Positions 8,660-21,098 of a DNA stretch of 64,000 nucleotides are shown here, piece after piece (within the stretch, counting starts at the first letter, position 1; every line of letters starts with the position of its first letter). The position numbers were made by a program, and so were the translations under genes. The DNA is from Pseudomonas helleri (GTDB lineage Bacteria; Pseudomonadota; Gammaproteobacteria; Pseudomonadales; Pseudomonadaceae): NCBI RefSeq assembly GCF_009600315.1, contig NZ_WIWC01000008.1, positions 62,001 through 126,000 of the forward strand, read 5' to 3'. Below the pieces are notes generated by a model, which saw only the letters and a list, made by a program, of their open reading frames with translations, ran no database searches and was not told the DNA's origin.

Positions 8660-9655
8660 TCAAAGCCACTGCAACCGACGGTAAAACCACCATTGCCCTA
8701 CACCGATTACCAGCATTAACAGGCACGTCACGGCAAAACCGTAGGGGTCATTGGAGAACGGCACACCGCCCACGTTAATGCCCAACAAGCCGGTAATAAA
8801 GGTGATAGGCAAGAATATCCCGGTCAGCACGCCGAACCGGTACATGATGCGGCTCATGCGCACATTCAAACGCCGGTCTTCGGCTTCAAGTACCAGCCCC
8901 ACGCGCTCGCGCGTGAGTTCCAGCTCTTCAAGATACCGGGTCAGGCTATTGTTCAATTCGTTCCAGTAATCGGCATCATCAGGGCTGAACCACGGCAATT
9001 TGGTCCGCGTAAGCTGGCCGAAAATATCCCTTTGCGGGGCTAAAAACCGGCGTAGGGCCGCTGCTCTGCGGCGAATCTGTAAAATGGAACCGTGCTCAGG
9101 GGTGTACCGTTCGTCGGCATCTATTTTATCTTCTTCATCATCAACGATTTCTGATAGCTCGCCGATCAAATCCTGCACTTTTAACGTCAGGTGTTGAGCG
9201 AGGTAAAGAATCAGTTCGGAGGGGTTTTTTGGCCCTTCGCCCTGGGAAAACTCCCCGAGCAGTTCGTCGGTGGCGCGTAACGGACGCATACGCAGCGAAA
9301 TAACCCGCTGCGCACTGCCGAAAATACGCAGCGAGACCATATCTTCGGGTTCTGCACCGGGGTTCAGATTGACCCCGCGCAAAAACAGCAGAAACTCGTT
9401 GTTGGGCAGCGTCAACAAACGCGGACGGGTATTTTCTTCGAGAAGCAGATCACAGCTGAAATCGCTGAGGCCGCTGGAATCGCGCAACCAGCTCTGGGTT
9501 TGCGGGTGACTGCGATCCCAATGCAACCAGATACTCTCGTGAGGTTGCAGTTGCAGATCGTTCAGCTCAGTGCGGGCAATAGCGCGCGCCCCACCTTCAC
9601 CGTCCAGCACCAGGGCATGTACCAGGCCCCATTGCGCGTTTTCGTCCTCGAACAT
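8660..9655 (-). CDS. cmaX: CorA/ZntB-family divalent cation transporter CmaX
   Basis: Inner membrane metal-ion channel of 331 residues. A long cytoplasmic domain is followed by two C-terminal helices (about residues 270-295 and 305-325). The first helix ends in GINVGGVPF, the GxN motif of the CorA superfamily in its GIN form, which is nearer ZntB than magnesium-specific CorA with GMN. It heads the cmaX-crfX-cmpX cluster. The transported ion cannot be decided from sequence. Confidence 0.88.
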   Translation of the reverse strand: MFEDENAQWGLVHALVLDGEGGARAIARTELNDLQLQPHESIWLHWDRSHPQTQSWLRDSSGLSDFSCDLLLEENTRPRLLTLPNNEFLLFLRGVNLNPGAEPEDMVSLRIFGSAQRVISLRMRPLRATDELLGEFSQGEGPKNPSELILYLAQHLTLKVQDLIGELSEIVDDEEDKIDADERYTPEHGSILQIRRRAAALRRFLAPQRDIFGQLTRTKLPWFSPDDADYWNELNNSLTRYLEELELTRERVGLVLEAEDRRLNVRMSRIMYRFGVLTGIFLPITFITGLLGINVGGVPFSNDPYGFAVTCLLMLVIGVGQWWFYRRLQWL

Positions 9656-9678
9656 CCGTGATCCTTAGTGGAAATGCG

Positions 9679-10170
9679 TTAGCCCGGCATCTTCAGGGCT
9701 GATGGCGAAACGATGATGCCATTGTTGTCGGCATAAATGAATTCCCCGGGACGAAATGAAACGCCCGCAAAAGTCACGACCCTATTCAAATCACCGATGC
9801 CGCGTTTGTCGGTTTTCATCGGGTGGCTGGCCAATGCCTGCACGCCAAGATCGGTTTGCGCAATCACGTCCACGTCGCGAATACAGCCGTAGATCACCAT
9901 TCCTTCCCAACCATTTTTCGCCGCTTTCTCGGCGATCATGTCCCCCAGCAAAGCCTTGCGTAGTGAACCACCACCGTCCACTACCAACACTTTGCCTGCG
10001 CCATTGAGCTCGGCCTGCTCTTTGACCAGCGAGTTATCTTCAAAGCATTTGACGGTCACAATCTCTCCGCCAAATGAGTCACGGCCGCCAAAATTGCTGA
10101 ACATGGGCTCAAGCACTTGCACCAGCTCAGGGTAGGCATCGCACAGATCGGGAGTGCAGTAGTGATTCAC
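9679..10170 (-). CDS. rraA: RraA family protein (regulator of RNase E activity A / aldolase-fold family)
   Basis: Protein of 163 residues beginning at GTG with AGGAGC well placed upstream. The conserved RraA core is seen: [35 protein letters not shown] and [12 protein letters not shown]. coli RraA binds RNase E and inhibits it; related proteins act as HMG/oxaloacetate aldolases, so the activity here is not settled. It lies between the cmaX cluster and the hydrolase-ppsA block, as in other Pseudomonas. Confidence 0.9.
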   Translation of the reverse strand: MNHYCTPDLCDAYPELVQVLEPMFSNFGGRDSFGGEIVTVKCFEDNSLVKEQAELNGAGKVLVVDGGGSLRKALLGDMIAEKAAKNGWEGMVIYGCIRDVDVIAQTDLGVQALASHPMKTDKRGIGDLNRVVTFAGVSFRPGEFIYADNNGIIVSPSALKMPG

Positions 10171-10356
10171 GGGAAAGCTCCTGTTGGGAAAGACAGCAAG
10201 CAGAACACTAGGATTAAGGTATAGACGTTGTAACGAATACAGGTTTTACCCGTCGGATCTATTCCTTGTCGAGAACTCATTGAATCCCGGCACGTTCAAA
10301 ATGACCAGAACTGCATGCTGCGTCACAGTAGCCGCTGTCGAGGAACGAGGCTCTGA

Positions 10357-10375
10357 GGGGCTGCGCAGCGGCCCC
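10357..10375 (-). terminator. GC-rich hairpin after the hydrolase gene
   Basis: Near-perfect inverted repeat GGGGCTGCGCAGCGGCCCC five bases past the hydrolase stop. There is no clear U-run, so it may instead be an mRNA-stabilising or REP-like structure. Confidence 0.45.
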
Positions 10376-10379
10376 GCTT

Positions 10380-11324
10380 CTAGTGTTCACGCAACCAATC
10401 ATGCACCAGCGGCCACACTTCTTTTTGAGCTGGCTGACTGACGAGCATTGCGACGTGACTGAAATCGCTACTAAAACCATGCTCACGCCCCAGCGCCACA
10501 AAGGTGCGTTGCGTGGAGCCCAACTGATCGTAAAGTTTGCGGCACGCCCACTCGGGCGTCAGCCTGTCTCCTGTAGCAGCGACCGCCAGAACCGGCACTT
10601 TAACTTCGGCCAGACCAGCCCACCAGTCACGCTCTGCGTCCTTGAAACGTCCCAAAAAACCATTCCAGCGCAAGGCTTCCAGCGCGATGCTGACAGGCTC
10701 ATCCTCTGGCCCACGCTTTAGACGTGCGCCAGATAAATGCCCGAAACGCTTGAGCATTAAATAAGCACACCACTGCACCGGCGGAATTTTCAGCCACCCG
10801 TAGCGGCGATTGATTTGAGTACCAAAGAACGCCGCCGACGCTACCACATCATCATTGAGATACTGGCCACCCAGGGCTGCCGCAAGGCTTATACCGCCTT
10901 GGGAATGACCGATCCAGTGTGGCGATTGCCCACTCAGCTCTTTTACAAAAGCACCTATGGCGGGCAAATCGTAACGGGCATAGTCGGCAACACGGTTCTT
11001 GTTCCAGTGAATATTGCGCGCTGACAAGCCATGACCGCGCATCTCGGGCAGCCACACATCAAAACCGGCACGTGCCAAAAAGGCCCCAAGCCCCACCCCT
11101 TTGGGCGAATACCAGAAGCGCCGGTTGGAAAAACTGCCATGCAAGAGAATGACCGGTACGCCGCGCGCGCAGCTGGCATCCGCCAGCCCCAGACGGGTGA
11201 CCACCAGCTCTACGGAAATATCCGGGCTGTTAGCGGGTTTCAGGCGATAAACGTCTTCGCTAAGATCGCCCCGACGCTCAGCGCTGATCAGGGCAACGGG
11301 AAAAAGATGACTGCTGCTTTGCAT
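10380..11324 (-). CDS. Alpha/beta hydrolase (esterase/lipase-like)
   Basis: Cytoplasmic-looking hydrolase of 314 residues. The nucleophile elbow is GHSQGG (IGHSQGGISLAAALG), the oxyanion-hole segment is LLHGSFSNRRFW, and the likely catalytic histidine is in EHGFSSDFSHVAML. The ATG at 11324 (MQSSSHLFPVAL) is chosen; the frame reaches 11375 but runs back into the ppsA terminator. It follows ppsA on the same strand but is separated by that terminator. Substrate unknown. Confidence 0.8.
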   Translation of the reverse strand: MQSSSHLFPVALISAERRGDLSEDVYRLKPANSPDISVELVVTRLGLADASCARGVPVILLHGSFSNRRFWYSPKGVGLGAFLARAGFDVWLPEMRGHGLSARNIHWNKNRVADYARYDLPAIGAFVKELSGQSPHWIGHSQGGISLAAALGGQYLNDDVVASAAFFGTQINRRYGWLKIPPVQWCAYLMLKRFGHLSGARLKRGPEDEPVSIALEALRWNGFLGRFKDAERDWWAGLAEVKVPVLAVAATGDRLTPEWACRKLYDQLGSTQRTFVALGREHGFSSDFSHVAMLVSQPAQKEVWPLVHDWLREH

Positions 11325-11337
11325 AATGCTCTTGCAC

Positions 11338-11371
11338 AAAAAAGGGCGAATCCGCACAGGAACTCGCCCTA
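11338..11371 (-). terminator. Intrinsic terminator after ppsA
   Basis: On the minus strand, stem AGGGCGA / TCGCCCT is followed by six T residues. It lies between the ppsA stop and the hydrolase start, so it mainly ends ppsA transcription. Confidence 0.85.
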
Positions 11372-11428
11372 GCACTGCTAATAAAGAGCGAGGGACACCA
11401 CTGGCGCCCCCGCCCGTCTCTCAACGAC

Positions 11429-13804
<2,376 letters not shown>

Positions 13805-13981
13805 GGTGATCTCTCCACTAACTGTGTTGGGAAAAGCTCAGGGCACTGAATGCTCATCTAGGGAGCATCGCAGCGATTGTGGCCTGGACCTGGAAAATAA
13901 GTGACACTGGATGACATGTAGTGCAACAAAATCGCACCTATCATATCCAAGATTCGTCACCAGCTTAAGGCCCAAGCGCAA

Positions 13982-14800
13982 ATGAAACGAACTGCTTTCT
14001 TTATCTCCGACGGCACCGGCATCACTGCCGAGACTTTGGGCCAAAGTTTGTTGGCGCAATTTGAAAATGTGACCTTCAGCAAGTTCACCCGCCCGTACAT
14101 CGACAACGCTGAAAAAGCGCGGGCAATGGTACAACAAATCAATAATGCCGCCGAAAAAGACGGGGTTCGCCCGATTATTTTCGACACCATCGTCAATCAG
14201 GACATCCGTGAGATTCTGGCCACGTCCAATGGTTTCATGATCGACATCTTCTCCAGTTTTCTTGCCCCGCTGGAGCAGGAGCTGGCAGAGCATTCTTCCT
14301 ATTCCGTGGGCAAATCGCACTCCATTGGCCATAACTCCAACTACATGGAGCGTATCGAAGCGGTTAACTTTGCCCTCGATAATGACGATGGCGCACGTAC
14401 GCATAAATACGACAAGGCCGACCTGATCCTGGTAGGTGTCTCGCGCTGCGGCAAAACCCCAACCTGCCTTTATATGGCCATGCAATTCGGGATACGCGCG
14501 GCCAACTACCCGCTGACGGATGACGACATGGAAAGCCTCAAGCTTCCTCCCGCGTTAAAGGCGCATAAACACAAGCTGTTTGGCCTGACCATCGACCCTG
14601 ATCGCTTGACTGCCATTCGCAACGAGCGCAAGCCCAATAGCCAATATTCCAGCTACGCCCAGTGCGAGTTTGAAGTGCGTGAGGTTGAGCGTTTATTCCA
14701 GCGTGAAAACATTCCGCATATCAACTCCACGCATTTCTCGGTCGAAGAAATCTCGGCCAAAATTCTGGTCGAGAAAGGTGTAGAGCGCCGTTTCAAGTAG
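13982..14800 (+). CDS. ppsR: PEP synthase regulatory protein (bifunctional kinase/pyrophosphorylase)
   Basis: DUF299-family enzyme of 272 residues that inactivates PpsA by ADP-dependent phosphorylation and reactivates it by phosphorolysis. It starts [20 protein letters not shown], and the P-loop-like motif [10 protein letters not shown] sits at about residue 152. Transcribed away from ppsA with 177 bases between the starts. A cluster of palindromic repeats begins four bases after its stop. Confidence 0.95.
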   Translation: MKRTAFFISDGTGITAETLGQSLLAQFENVTFSKFTRPYIDNAEKARAMVQQINNAAEKDGVRPIIFDTIVNQDIREILATSNGFMIDIFSSFLAPLEQELAEHSSYSVGKSHSIGHNSNYMERIEAVNFALDNDDGARTHKYDKADLILVGVSRCGKTPTCLYMAMQFGIRAANYPLTDDDMESLKLPPALKAHKHKLFGLTIDPDRLTAIRNERKPNSQYSSYAQCEFEVREVERLFQRENIPHINSTHFSVEEISAKILVEKGVERRFK

Positions 14801-14803
14801 AAG

Positions 14804-14968
14804 CACCCTCACCCTAGCCCTCTCCCAAAGGGAGAGGGGACTAAAGGCAAAAGCACCCTCACCCTGGCCCTCCCCCAGAGGGAGAGGGGACTAAAGGCAA
14901 AAGCTGATTTGTGCGGCACCACATATCAGCCCCCTCACCCTCTGGGAGAGGGTTGGGGTGAGGGTTTA
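14804..14968. repeat. CTCACCCT-type palindromic repeat cluster
   Basis: Two 50-base units in direct tandem (each GCACCCTCACCCT, then CCCTCTCCC / GGGAGAGGGG, then ACTAAAGGCAAAA), followed about 30 bases later by an inverted copy ending GGGTGAGGG. The same family recurs at 56441-56549. It fills the space between the convergent ppsR and prpF genes and may act as a bidirectional RNA hairpin. Confidence 0.8.
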
Positions 14969-14973
14969 CGCTA

Positions 14974-16164
14974 TCAAAACGAATCGCCAGGCACCCGCAC
15001 CCAACCTTCCATCAAAACCCGCGCACTGCGGCTCATGATCGCTTTGGTGACGGTCCATTGGCCATTCACTTGTTGTGCCTCGGCACCCACACGCAAGGTG
15101 CCCGACGGATGCCCGAAGCGCACAGCGCTGCGCTGTTCACCGCCCGCTGCAAGGTTGACCAGCGTGCCGGGAATCGCCGCCGCCGTGCCAATGGCCACCG
15201 CCGCCGTGCCCATCATCGCGTGGTGCAACTTACCCATCGACAGCGCCCGCACCAGCAGGTCAACACTCTGCGCACTGACTGGTTTGCCGCTGGAGGACAC
15301 GTAATCCAAAGGCTCGGCGACAAACGCCACTTTCGGGGTGTGCTGACGCTTGGCTGCGTCTTCAAGCCGGTCAATCAAGCCCATGCGCAACGCACCGTGT
15401 GCGCGGATGGTTTCGAACATGGCCAGGGCTTTCGGGTCGCTGTTGATGTCGTTCTGCAGTTCAGCCCCGGTGTACCCCACGTCCCGTGCATTGACGAAGA
15501 TCGTCGGAATGCCCGCATTGATCAAGGTCACGTTCAAAGTGCCCACGCCCGGTACTTCCAGATCATCCACCAGATTACCGGTCGGAAACATCGAGCCGCC
15601 CGCCCCTTCTTCGTCCGCCGCCGGATTGAGGAACTCAAGCTGCACCTCAGCGGCCGGAAACGTTACGCCATCCAGCTCAAAATCACCGGTTTCCTGCACC
15701 GCGCCGTCGGTTATCGGCACATGAGCAATAATCGTTTTACTGATGTTGGCTTGCCAGATTCGCACTACCGCGATGCCGTTTTGCGGGATGCGCGACGCAT
15801 CCACCAGACCGCTGCTGATGGCAAACGAGCCGACCGCAGCCGAGAGGTTGCCGCAGTTGCCGCTCCAGTCGACAAACGGTTTGTCGATGGCGACTTGGCC
15901 AAACAGGTAGTCCACATCGTGATCGGCGTGGGCACTTTTGCTCACGATTACGGTTTTGCTGGTGCTGGAGGTCGCGGCGCCCATACCGTCGATCTGTTTT
16001 TCATACGGGTCGGGGCTGCCGATAACGCGCAACAGCAAGGCATCTCGCGCGGCACCCGGCACCTGAGCAATCGCCGGTAGGTCGAGCAGGCTGAAAAAAA
16101 CACCTTTACTGGTGCCACCGCGCATATAAGTCGCGGGGATTTTGATTTGTGCTGCGTAGGCCAT
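14974..16164 (-). CDS. prpF: 2-methylaconitate cis-trans isomerase PrpF
   Basis: Isomerase of the AcnD-dependent methylcitrate cycle; interconverts methylaconitate isomers so that propionyl units can proceed to 2-methylisocitrate. It has 396 residues, starting MAYAAQIKIPATYMRGGTSKG with GGAG upstream of the ATG at 16164. The diaminopimelate-epimerase-like fold motifs DWSGNCGNLSAAVG and the conserved MRGGTSKG loop are visible. Last gene of the prp operon, 43 bases after acnD with a hairpin in between. Confidence 0.95.
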   Translation of the reverse strand: MAYAAQIKIPATYMRGGTSKGVFFSLLDLPAIAQVPGAARDALLLRVIGSPDPYEKQIDGMGAATSSTSKTVIVSKSAHADHDVDYLFGQVAIDKPFVDWSGNCGNLSAAVGSFAISSGLVDASRIPQNGIAVVRIWQANISKTIIAHVPITDGAVQETGDFELDGVTFPAAEVQLEFLNPAADEEGAGGSMFPTGNLVDDLEVPGVGTLNVTLINAGIPTIFVNARDVGYTGAELQNDINSDPKALAMFETIRAHGALRMGLIDRLEDAAKRQHTPKVAFVAEPLDYVSSSGKPVSAQSVDLLVRALSMGKLHHAMMGTAAVAIGTAAAIPGTLVNLAAGGEQRSAVRFGHPSGTLRVGAEAQQVNGQWTVTKAIMSRSARVLMEGWVRVPGDSF

Positions 16165-16180
16165 AAAAACTCCTTCAAAG

Positions 16181-16200
16181 GCCGGGGCACTGGCCCCGGC
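16181..16200 (-). other. Hairpin between acnD and prpF
   Basis: Perfect arms GCCGGGGC / GCCCCGGC around a four-base loop, with no T-run. It could stabilise the acnD message or reduce read-through into prpF; either role is inferred. Confidence 0.4.
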
Positions 16201-16207
16201 ACTGCAA

Positions 16208-18799
16208 TCAAGCAGAAGCCGATTCCAGAAAGTCCTGAGCAAAGCGCTGCAACACGCCACCCGCCTCATAGATCGACACTTCTTCAGCCGTATCCAGACG
16301 GCAGGTCACAGGCACCTCAACACGCTCACCGTTTTTACGGGTGATCACCAGCGTCAGCGTGGCACGTGGCGTGCGCTCACCGATAACGTCGTAGGTTTCG
16401 CTGCCGTCTATTTGCAGTGTTTTACGGTCAGTGCCCGGCATGAATTCCAGCGGCAACACGCCCATACCCACCAGGTTGGTACGGTGAATGCGCTCGAAGC
16501 CTTCGGCCGCGATGGCTTCAACCCCGGCCAGACGTACGCCTTTGGCCGCCCAGTCGCGGGACGAACCTTGCCCGTAGTCGGCACCGGCAATGATGATCAG
16601 CGGTTGCTTGCGATCCATGTAGGTCTCGATGGCCTCCCACATGCGCATCACTTGGCCTTCCGGCTCCAGCCGGGTCAAAGAACCCTGCTTGACCTTGCCA
16701 TCTTCGATGACCATTTCATTGAACAGTTTGGGGTTGGCAAACGTCGCACGCTGGGCGGTCAGGTGATCGCCACGGTGGGTCGCGTAAGAGTTGAAGTCGA
16801 CCTCCGGCAAACCCATTTTGGCCAAATACTCACCCGCGGCACTGTCCAGCATGATGGCGTTGGACGGCGACAAGTGATCAGTGGTGATGTTGTCCGGCAA
16901 CACCGCCAGCGGGCGCATGCCCTTGAGCGGACGCGCACCGGCCAGCGCGCCTTCCCAGTAAGGCGGACGACGGATGTAGGTGCTCTGCGGGCGCCAATCG
17001 TACAACGGCTCAACTTTGGGGCCGGTGTCTTCGTGAATCGCGAACATCGGGATATACACCTGACGGAATTGGTCAGGCTTAACGGCAGCCTTGACCACAG
17101 CGTCGATTTCTTCGTCGCTCGGCCAGATGTCCTTCAAACGAATTTCATTGCCTTGGGCATCGAGGCCCAATACGTCCTTTTCGATATCGAAACGGATCGT
17201 ACCGGCAATCGCATAGGCTACGACCAATGGCGGCGAAGCCAAAAAGGCCTGTTTGGCGTAGGGGTGGATGCGCCCGTCAAAGTTACGATTACCCGACAGC
17301 ACAGCAGTGGCGTACAGGTCGCGGTCGATGATTTCCTGCTGAATCTTCGGATCCAGTGCCCCTGACATGCCATTGCAAGTGGTGCAGGCAAACCCGACGA
17401 CACCAAAGCCCAACTGCTCCAGCTCATCGGTCAGCCCTGCTTCATCCAGGTACAGAGCCACGGTCTTCGAACCTGGCGCCAGCGACGACTTGACCCACGG
17501 TTTGCGGGCCAAGCCCAACTTGTTGGCGTTACGGGCGATCAAACCGGCGGCAATCACGTTGCGCGGGTTGCTGGTGTTGGTGCAACTGGTGATGGCTGCA
17601 ATGATCACGGCGCCATCCGGCATTTGCCCCGGCACATCGTCCCACTGCCCGGCAATGCCTTTGGCTGCCAACTCGCTGGTGGCGACACGGGCGTGCGGGT
17701 TGCTCGGGCCGGCCATGTTGCGCACCACGCAGGACAGATCAAAGCTCAAGTTACGCTCGTATTGCGCGCCTTTAAGGCTGTCGCCCCACAGGCCGCTGAC
17801 CTTGGCATAATTTTCGACCAGTTGAACTTGCTGATCTTCGCGGCCGGTGAGCTTGAGGTAATCAATGGTTTGCTGGTCGATATAAAACATCGCCGCTGTG
17901 GCGCCGTATTCCGGGGCCATGTTGGAAATGGTCGCACGGTCGCCCAATGTCAGGGCCGCAGCGCCTTCGCCATAGAACTCCAGCCAGGCACCGACGACTT
18001 TTTGTTTGCGCAGAAACTCAGTCAGCGCCAATACCATGTCCGTCGCGGTGATACCCGGTTGCAGCTTGCCGGTCAGCTCTACGCCAACAATTTCTGGCAA
18101 GCGCATCCAGGAGGCCCGACCGAGCATTACGCTTTCGGCTTCAAGACCACCGACGCCAATGGCAATCACACCCAGCGAATCGACGTGCGGGGTGTGACTG
18201 TCGGTCCCCACGCAGGTGTCCGGGAAGGCCACACCGTCACGCACCTGAATCACCGGGGACATTTTCTCCAGGTTGATCTGGTGCATGATGCCGTTGCCGG
18301 GCGGGATCACGTCGACGTTTTTAAAGGCCTTTTTAGTCCACTCGATAAAGTGAAAGCGGTCTTCGTTGCGACGGTCTTCGATGGCCCGGTTCTTCTCAAA
18401 GGCCTCGGGGTCATACCCGCCACATTCCACCGCCAACGAGTGGTCAACGATCAGTTGGGTCGGCACCACCGGGTTCACTTGCGCCGGGTCGCCACCTTGC
18501 TGGGCGATGGCATCGCGCAGGCCGGCGAGGTCCACCAGCGCGGTCTGGCCAAGAATGTCGTGGCACACCACGCGGGCCGGAAACCATGGGAAGTCGAGAT
18601 CGCGCTTGCGTTCAATCAACTGGCTCAACGACGCATTCAGGGTCGCGGGGTCACAGCGACGGACCAGGTTTTCGGCCAGCACGCGGGAGGTGTAAGGCAG
18701 CGTGTCATAAGCCCCCGGCTTGATCGCATCGACTGCCGCGCGGGTGTCGAAATAATCCAGTCGGGTGCCCGGTAGCGTTTTGCGAAATTCAGTGTTCAT
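16208..18799 (-). CDS. acnD: Fe/S-dependent 2-methylcitrate dehydratase AcnD
   Basis: Aconitase-family enzyme of propionate catabolism that dehydrates 2-methylcitrate and needs PrpF to complete the reaction. 863 residues, starting MNTEFRKTLPGTRLDYFD. The cluster ligands appear as ITSCTNTSNP and ACTTCNGMSG. The C-terminal swivelling domain has DYGQGSSRDWAAKG. Use of AcnD/PrpF in place of PrpD is a recognised variant of the methylcitrate cycle. Confidence 0.96.
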   Translation of the reverse strand: MNTEFRKTLPGTRLDYFDTRAAVDAIKPGAYDTLPYTSRVLAENLVRRCDPATLNASLSQLIERKRDLDFPWFPARVVCHDILGQTALVDLAGLRDAIAQQGGDPAQVNPVVPTQLIVDHSLAVECGGYDPEAFEKNRAIEDRRNEDRFHFIEWTKKAFKNVDVIPPGNGIMHQINLEKMSPVIQVRDGVAFPDTCVGTDSHTPHVDSLGVIAIGVGGLEAESVMLGRASWMRLPEIVGVELTGKLQPGITATDMVLALTEFLRKQKVVGAWLEFYGEGAAALTLGDRATISNMAPEYGATAAMFYIDQQTIDYLKLTGREDQQVQLVENYAKVSGLWGDSLKGAQYERNLSFDLSCVVRNMAGPSNPHARVATSELAAKGIAGQWDDVPGQMPDGAVIIAAITSCTNTSNPRNVIAAGLIARNANKLGLARKPWVKSSLAPGSKTVALYLDEAGLTDELEQLGFGVVGFACTTCNGMSGALDPKIQQEIIDRDLYATAVLSGNRNFDGRIHPYAKQAFLASPPLVVAYAIAGTIRFDIEKDVLGLDAQGNEIRLKDIWPSDEEIDAVVKAAVKPDQFRQVYIPMFAIHEDTGPKVEPLYDWRPQSTYIRRPPYWEGALAGARPLKGMRPLAVLPDNITTDHLSPSNAIMLDSAAGEYLAKMGLPEVDFNSYATHRGDHLTAQRATFANPKLFNEMVIEDGKVKQGSLTRLEPEGQVMRMWEAIETYMDRKQPLIIIAGADYGQGSSRDWAAKGVRLAGVEAIAAEGFERIHRTNLVGMGVLPLEFMPGTDRKTLQIDGSETYDVIGERTPRATLTLVITRKNGERVEVPVTCRLDTAEEVSIYEAGGVLQRFAQDFLESASA

Positions 18800-18872
18800 T
18801 GGCGTAGGGCTCGATCACGGGTGAGTCTGGGGGTGCCCCGCCCTGCAAGACGCGGGCGAAGCACCCTGCGGG

Positions 18873-20000
18873 TCAGCGACGCTCGATTAGCACGAACTTG
18901 CGCTGTTCGACGCCGGTGTACTCGGCGCTCGGGCGGATGATGCGGTTGTTGGCACGCTGTTCGAACACGTGTGCGGCCCACCCGGTGAGGCGCGAGCAGA
19001 CAAAAATCGGGGTGAACAGCTTGGTTGGAATCCCCATGAAGTGGTACGCCGAGGCATGGTAGAAGTCGGCGTTAGGGAACAACTTTTTCTGTTCCCACAT
19101 GGTTTTATCAATGGCCTCGGACACCGGAAACAACACCGTGTCACCCACTTGATCGGCCAGCTTTTTCGACCATTGCTTGATCACTTCGTTACGCGGATCA
19201 CTGTCCTTATAGATCGCATGACCAAAGCCCATGATCTTGTCTTTACGCGCCAGCATGCCGAGGGTGCCTTGAACGGCGTCTTCAGCCGAGCTGAAACGCT
19301 CGATCATTTCCATCGCCGCTTCGTTGGCACCGCCATGCAGCGGACCGCGCAACGAGCCGATGGCCGCCGTGATGCATGAGTACAGGTCAGACAGGGTCGA
19401 TGCACAGACTCGCGCCGTGAAGGTGGACGCGTTGAACTCATGCTCGGCATAAAGGATGAGTGACACATTCATCACTTTAACGTGCAACTCGCTCGGCTTT
19501 TTATCGTGCAGCAAGTGCAGGAAGTGGCCACCCAACGAATCTTCGTCAGTCACGCAGTTGATGCGTTTGCCATCGTGGCTGAAGCGATACCAGTAGCACA
19601 TGATCGCCGGGAAGGTGGCCAGCAGGCGGTTGGTCTTGTCCAGTTGCTCGGAAAAGTCTTTCTCCGGCTCCAGGTTGCCCAGAAACGAACAACCGGTACG
19701 CATCACGTCCATCGGATGCGCGTCAGCAGGAATGCGCTCCAGTACTTCTTTCAACGCCTGTGGCAAATCGCGCAGGGATTTGAGCTTGGCCGTGTAGTCA
19801 GCCAGCTCGGTTTTGTTAGGCAGTTCGCCGTACAGCAGCAGGTAAGCCACTTCTTCGAACTGGGCATCGGCGGCCAACTCACGCACGTCATACCCACGAT
19901 AAGTGAGTCCAGCGCCTTCCTGACCTACGGTCGACAACGCCGTTTGACCGGCCACCTGGCCGCGTAATCCGGCACCACTCAATACTTTTGCTTCGGCCAT
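18873..20000 (-). CDS. prpC: 2-methylcitrate synthase
   Basis: Condenses propionyl-CoA with oxaloacetate. 375 residues from the ATG at 20000 (MAEAKVLSGAGLRG), preceded by GGAGAG. Citrate-synthase active-site regions are present: GPLHGGANEAAMEM, GFGHAIYKDSDPRNE and the region around NADFYHAS. The short N-terminus without the extra domain of type II citrate synthases is typical of PrpC. A 149-bp palindromic repeat lies between it and prpB. Confidence 0.95.
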   Translation of the reverse strand: MAEAKVLSGAGLRGQVAGQTALSTVGQEGAGLTYRGYDVRELAADAQFEEVAYLLLYGELPNKTELADYTAKLKSLRDLPQALKEVLERIPADAHPMDVMRTGCSFLGNLEPEKDFSEQLDKTNRLLATFPAIMCYWYRFSHDGKRINCVTDEDSLGGHFLHLLHDKKPSELHVKVMNVSLILYAEHEFNASTFTARVCASTLSDLYSCITAAIGSLRGPLHGGANEAAMEMIERFSSAEDAVQGTLGMLARKDKIMGFGHAIYKDSDPRNEVIKQWSKKLADQVGDTVLFPVSEAIDKTMWEQKKLFPNADFYHASAYHFMGIPTKLFTPIFVCSRLTGWAAHVFEQRANNRIIRPSAEYTGVEQRKFVLIERR

Positions 20001-20051
20001 TGCGCTCTCCAATCTTGAATTTATTAGGGATTCGGCAAGTCTTTGTAACTT

Positions 20052-20200
20052 CGTAGCAGTTGACGAGCTTTGCGAGGCTACGTTCGAGCGCGAAGCGGTC
20101 GCAAACCAGACAACGTATTCATTCAGGCAAATAGTGCCTTAGGGTTTTACGACTGCTTCGCAGCCGGACGTAGCCTCGTACGGCTCGTCAACTGCTACGA
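20052..20200. repeat. Long imperfect palindrome (GTAGCAG-type) inside the prp operon
   Basis: Left arm starting CGTAGCAGTTGACGAGC and right arm ending GCTCGTCAACTGCTACG match over roughly 50 bases each as inverted repeats around a spacer of about 45 bases. It resembles the shorter GTAGCAGCTGCCG elements elsewhere in the window but with a diverged core. In RNA it would form a very long hairpin between prpB and prpC. Confidence 0.8.
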
Positions 20201-20210
20201 AACGGGCAAG

Positions 20211-21098
20211 TTATTTCTTCCCGGCAAACACCGCATCGAGCTTTTGCTCAAACGCGTGGTAGTTGATGGCGTCGTACAGTTCCATGCGGGTCTGCATGGT
20301 GTCGATCACGTTTTGCTGAGTGCCGTCGCGTCGGATCGCGCCGTAGACGTTTTCCGCCGCCTTGTTCATTGCCCGGAAAGCCGACAGCGGGTACAGCACC
20401 AGTGAAACATCCGCACTGGCCAGTTCTTCGGTGGTGTACAACGGCGTTGCGCCGAACTCGGTGATGTTGGCCAGAATCGGCGCCTTCACTCGGTTGGCAA
20501 ACAGTTTGTACATTTCAAGCTCAGTGATGGCTTCAGGGAACACCATGTCTGCGCCCGCTTCCACACATGCCGCCGCACGCTCAAGCGCCGACTCCAGGCC
20601 TTCTACCGCCAGCGCATCGGTACGCGCCATGATCACAAAGCTGTCATCGGTGCGTGCATCCACCGCCGCCTTGATGCGATCAACCATTTCTTGCAGCGAG
20701 ACGATTTCTTTATTCGGACGATGACCGCAGCGTTTGGCGCCCACCTGGTCTTCGATGTGAATCGCCGCCGCACCGAACTTGATCATCGATTTGACGGTGC
20801 GCGACACGTTGAAAAATGAGGAGCCAAAACCGGTGTCCACGTCGACCAGCAGCGGCAGGTCGCACACGTCGGTAATGCGGCGAACATCGGTCAGTACATC
20901 ATCAAGCCCGGTGATGCCCAGGTCCGGCACGCCCAGAGAACCCGCCGCTACCCCGCCACCCGACAGGTAAATCGCCTTGAAACCGGCGCGCTTGGCTAGA
21001 AGCGCATGGTTGGCGTTGATTGCACCCACCACTTGCAGGGGATGTTCACTGGCGACTGCATCACGGAACCGCTGGCCTGGACTGTTTTTATTGCTCAT
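20211..21098 (-). CDS. prpB: 2-methylisocitrate lyase
   Basis: Cleaves 2-methylisocitrate to pyruvate and succinate. 295 residues of the isocitrate-lyase/PEP-mutase family. The catalytic loop is [10 protein letters not shown] (about residue 122), and metal-ligand segments include [10 protein letters not shown] and the start of the barrel [15 protein letters not shown]. Its ATG overlaps the GntR gene's TGA by four bases (ATGA), so the two are translationally coupled. Confidence 0.96.
   Translation of the reverse strand: MSNKNSPGQRFRDAVASEHPLQVVGAINANHALLAKRAGFKAIYLSGGGVAAGSLGVPDLGITGLDDVLTDVRRITDVCDLPLLVDVDTGFGSSFFNVSRTVKSMIKFGAAAIHIEDQVGAKRCGHRPNKEIVSLQEMVDRIKAAVDARTDDSFVIMARTDALAVEGLESALERAAACVEAGADMVFPEAITELEMYKLFANRVKAPILANITEFGATPLYTTEELASADVSLVLYPLSAFRAMNKAAENVYGAIRRDGTQQNVIDTMQTRMELYDAINYHAFEQKLDAVFAGKK

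Noticed and set aside
14804..14968. CRISPR-like look of repeated blocks
   Set aside because: Units are palindromic, differ in spacing and orientation, and are not separated by unique spacers of equal length.
17624..18775. 383-codon frame opposite acnD
   Set aside because: Antisense shadow of a full-length aconitase-family gene; no start signal or domain.
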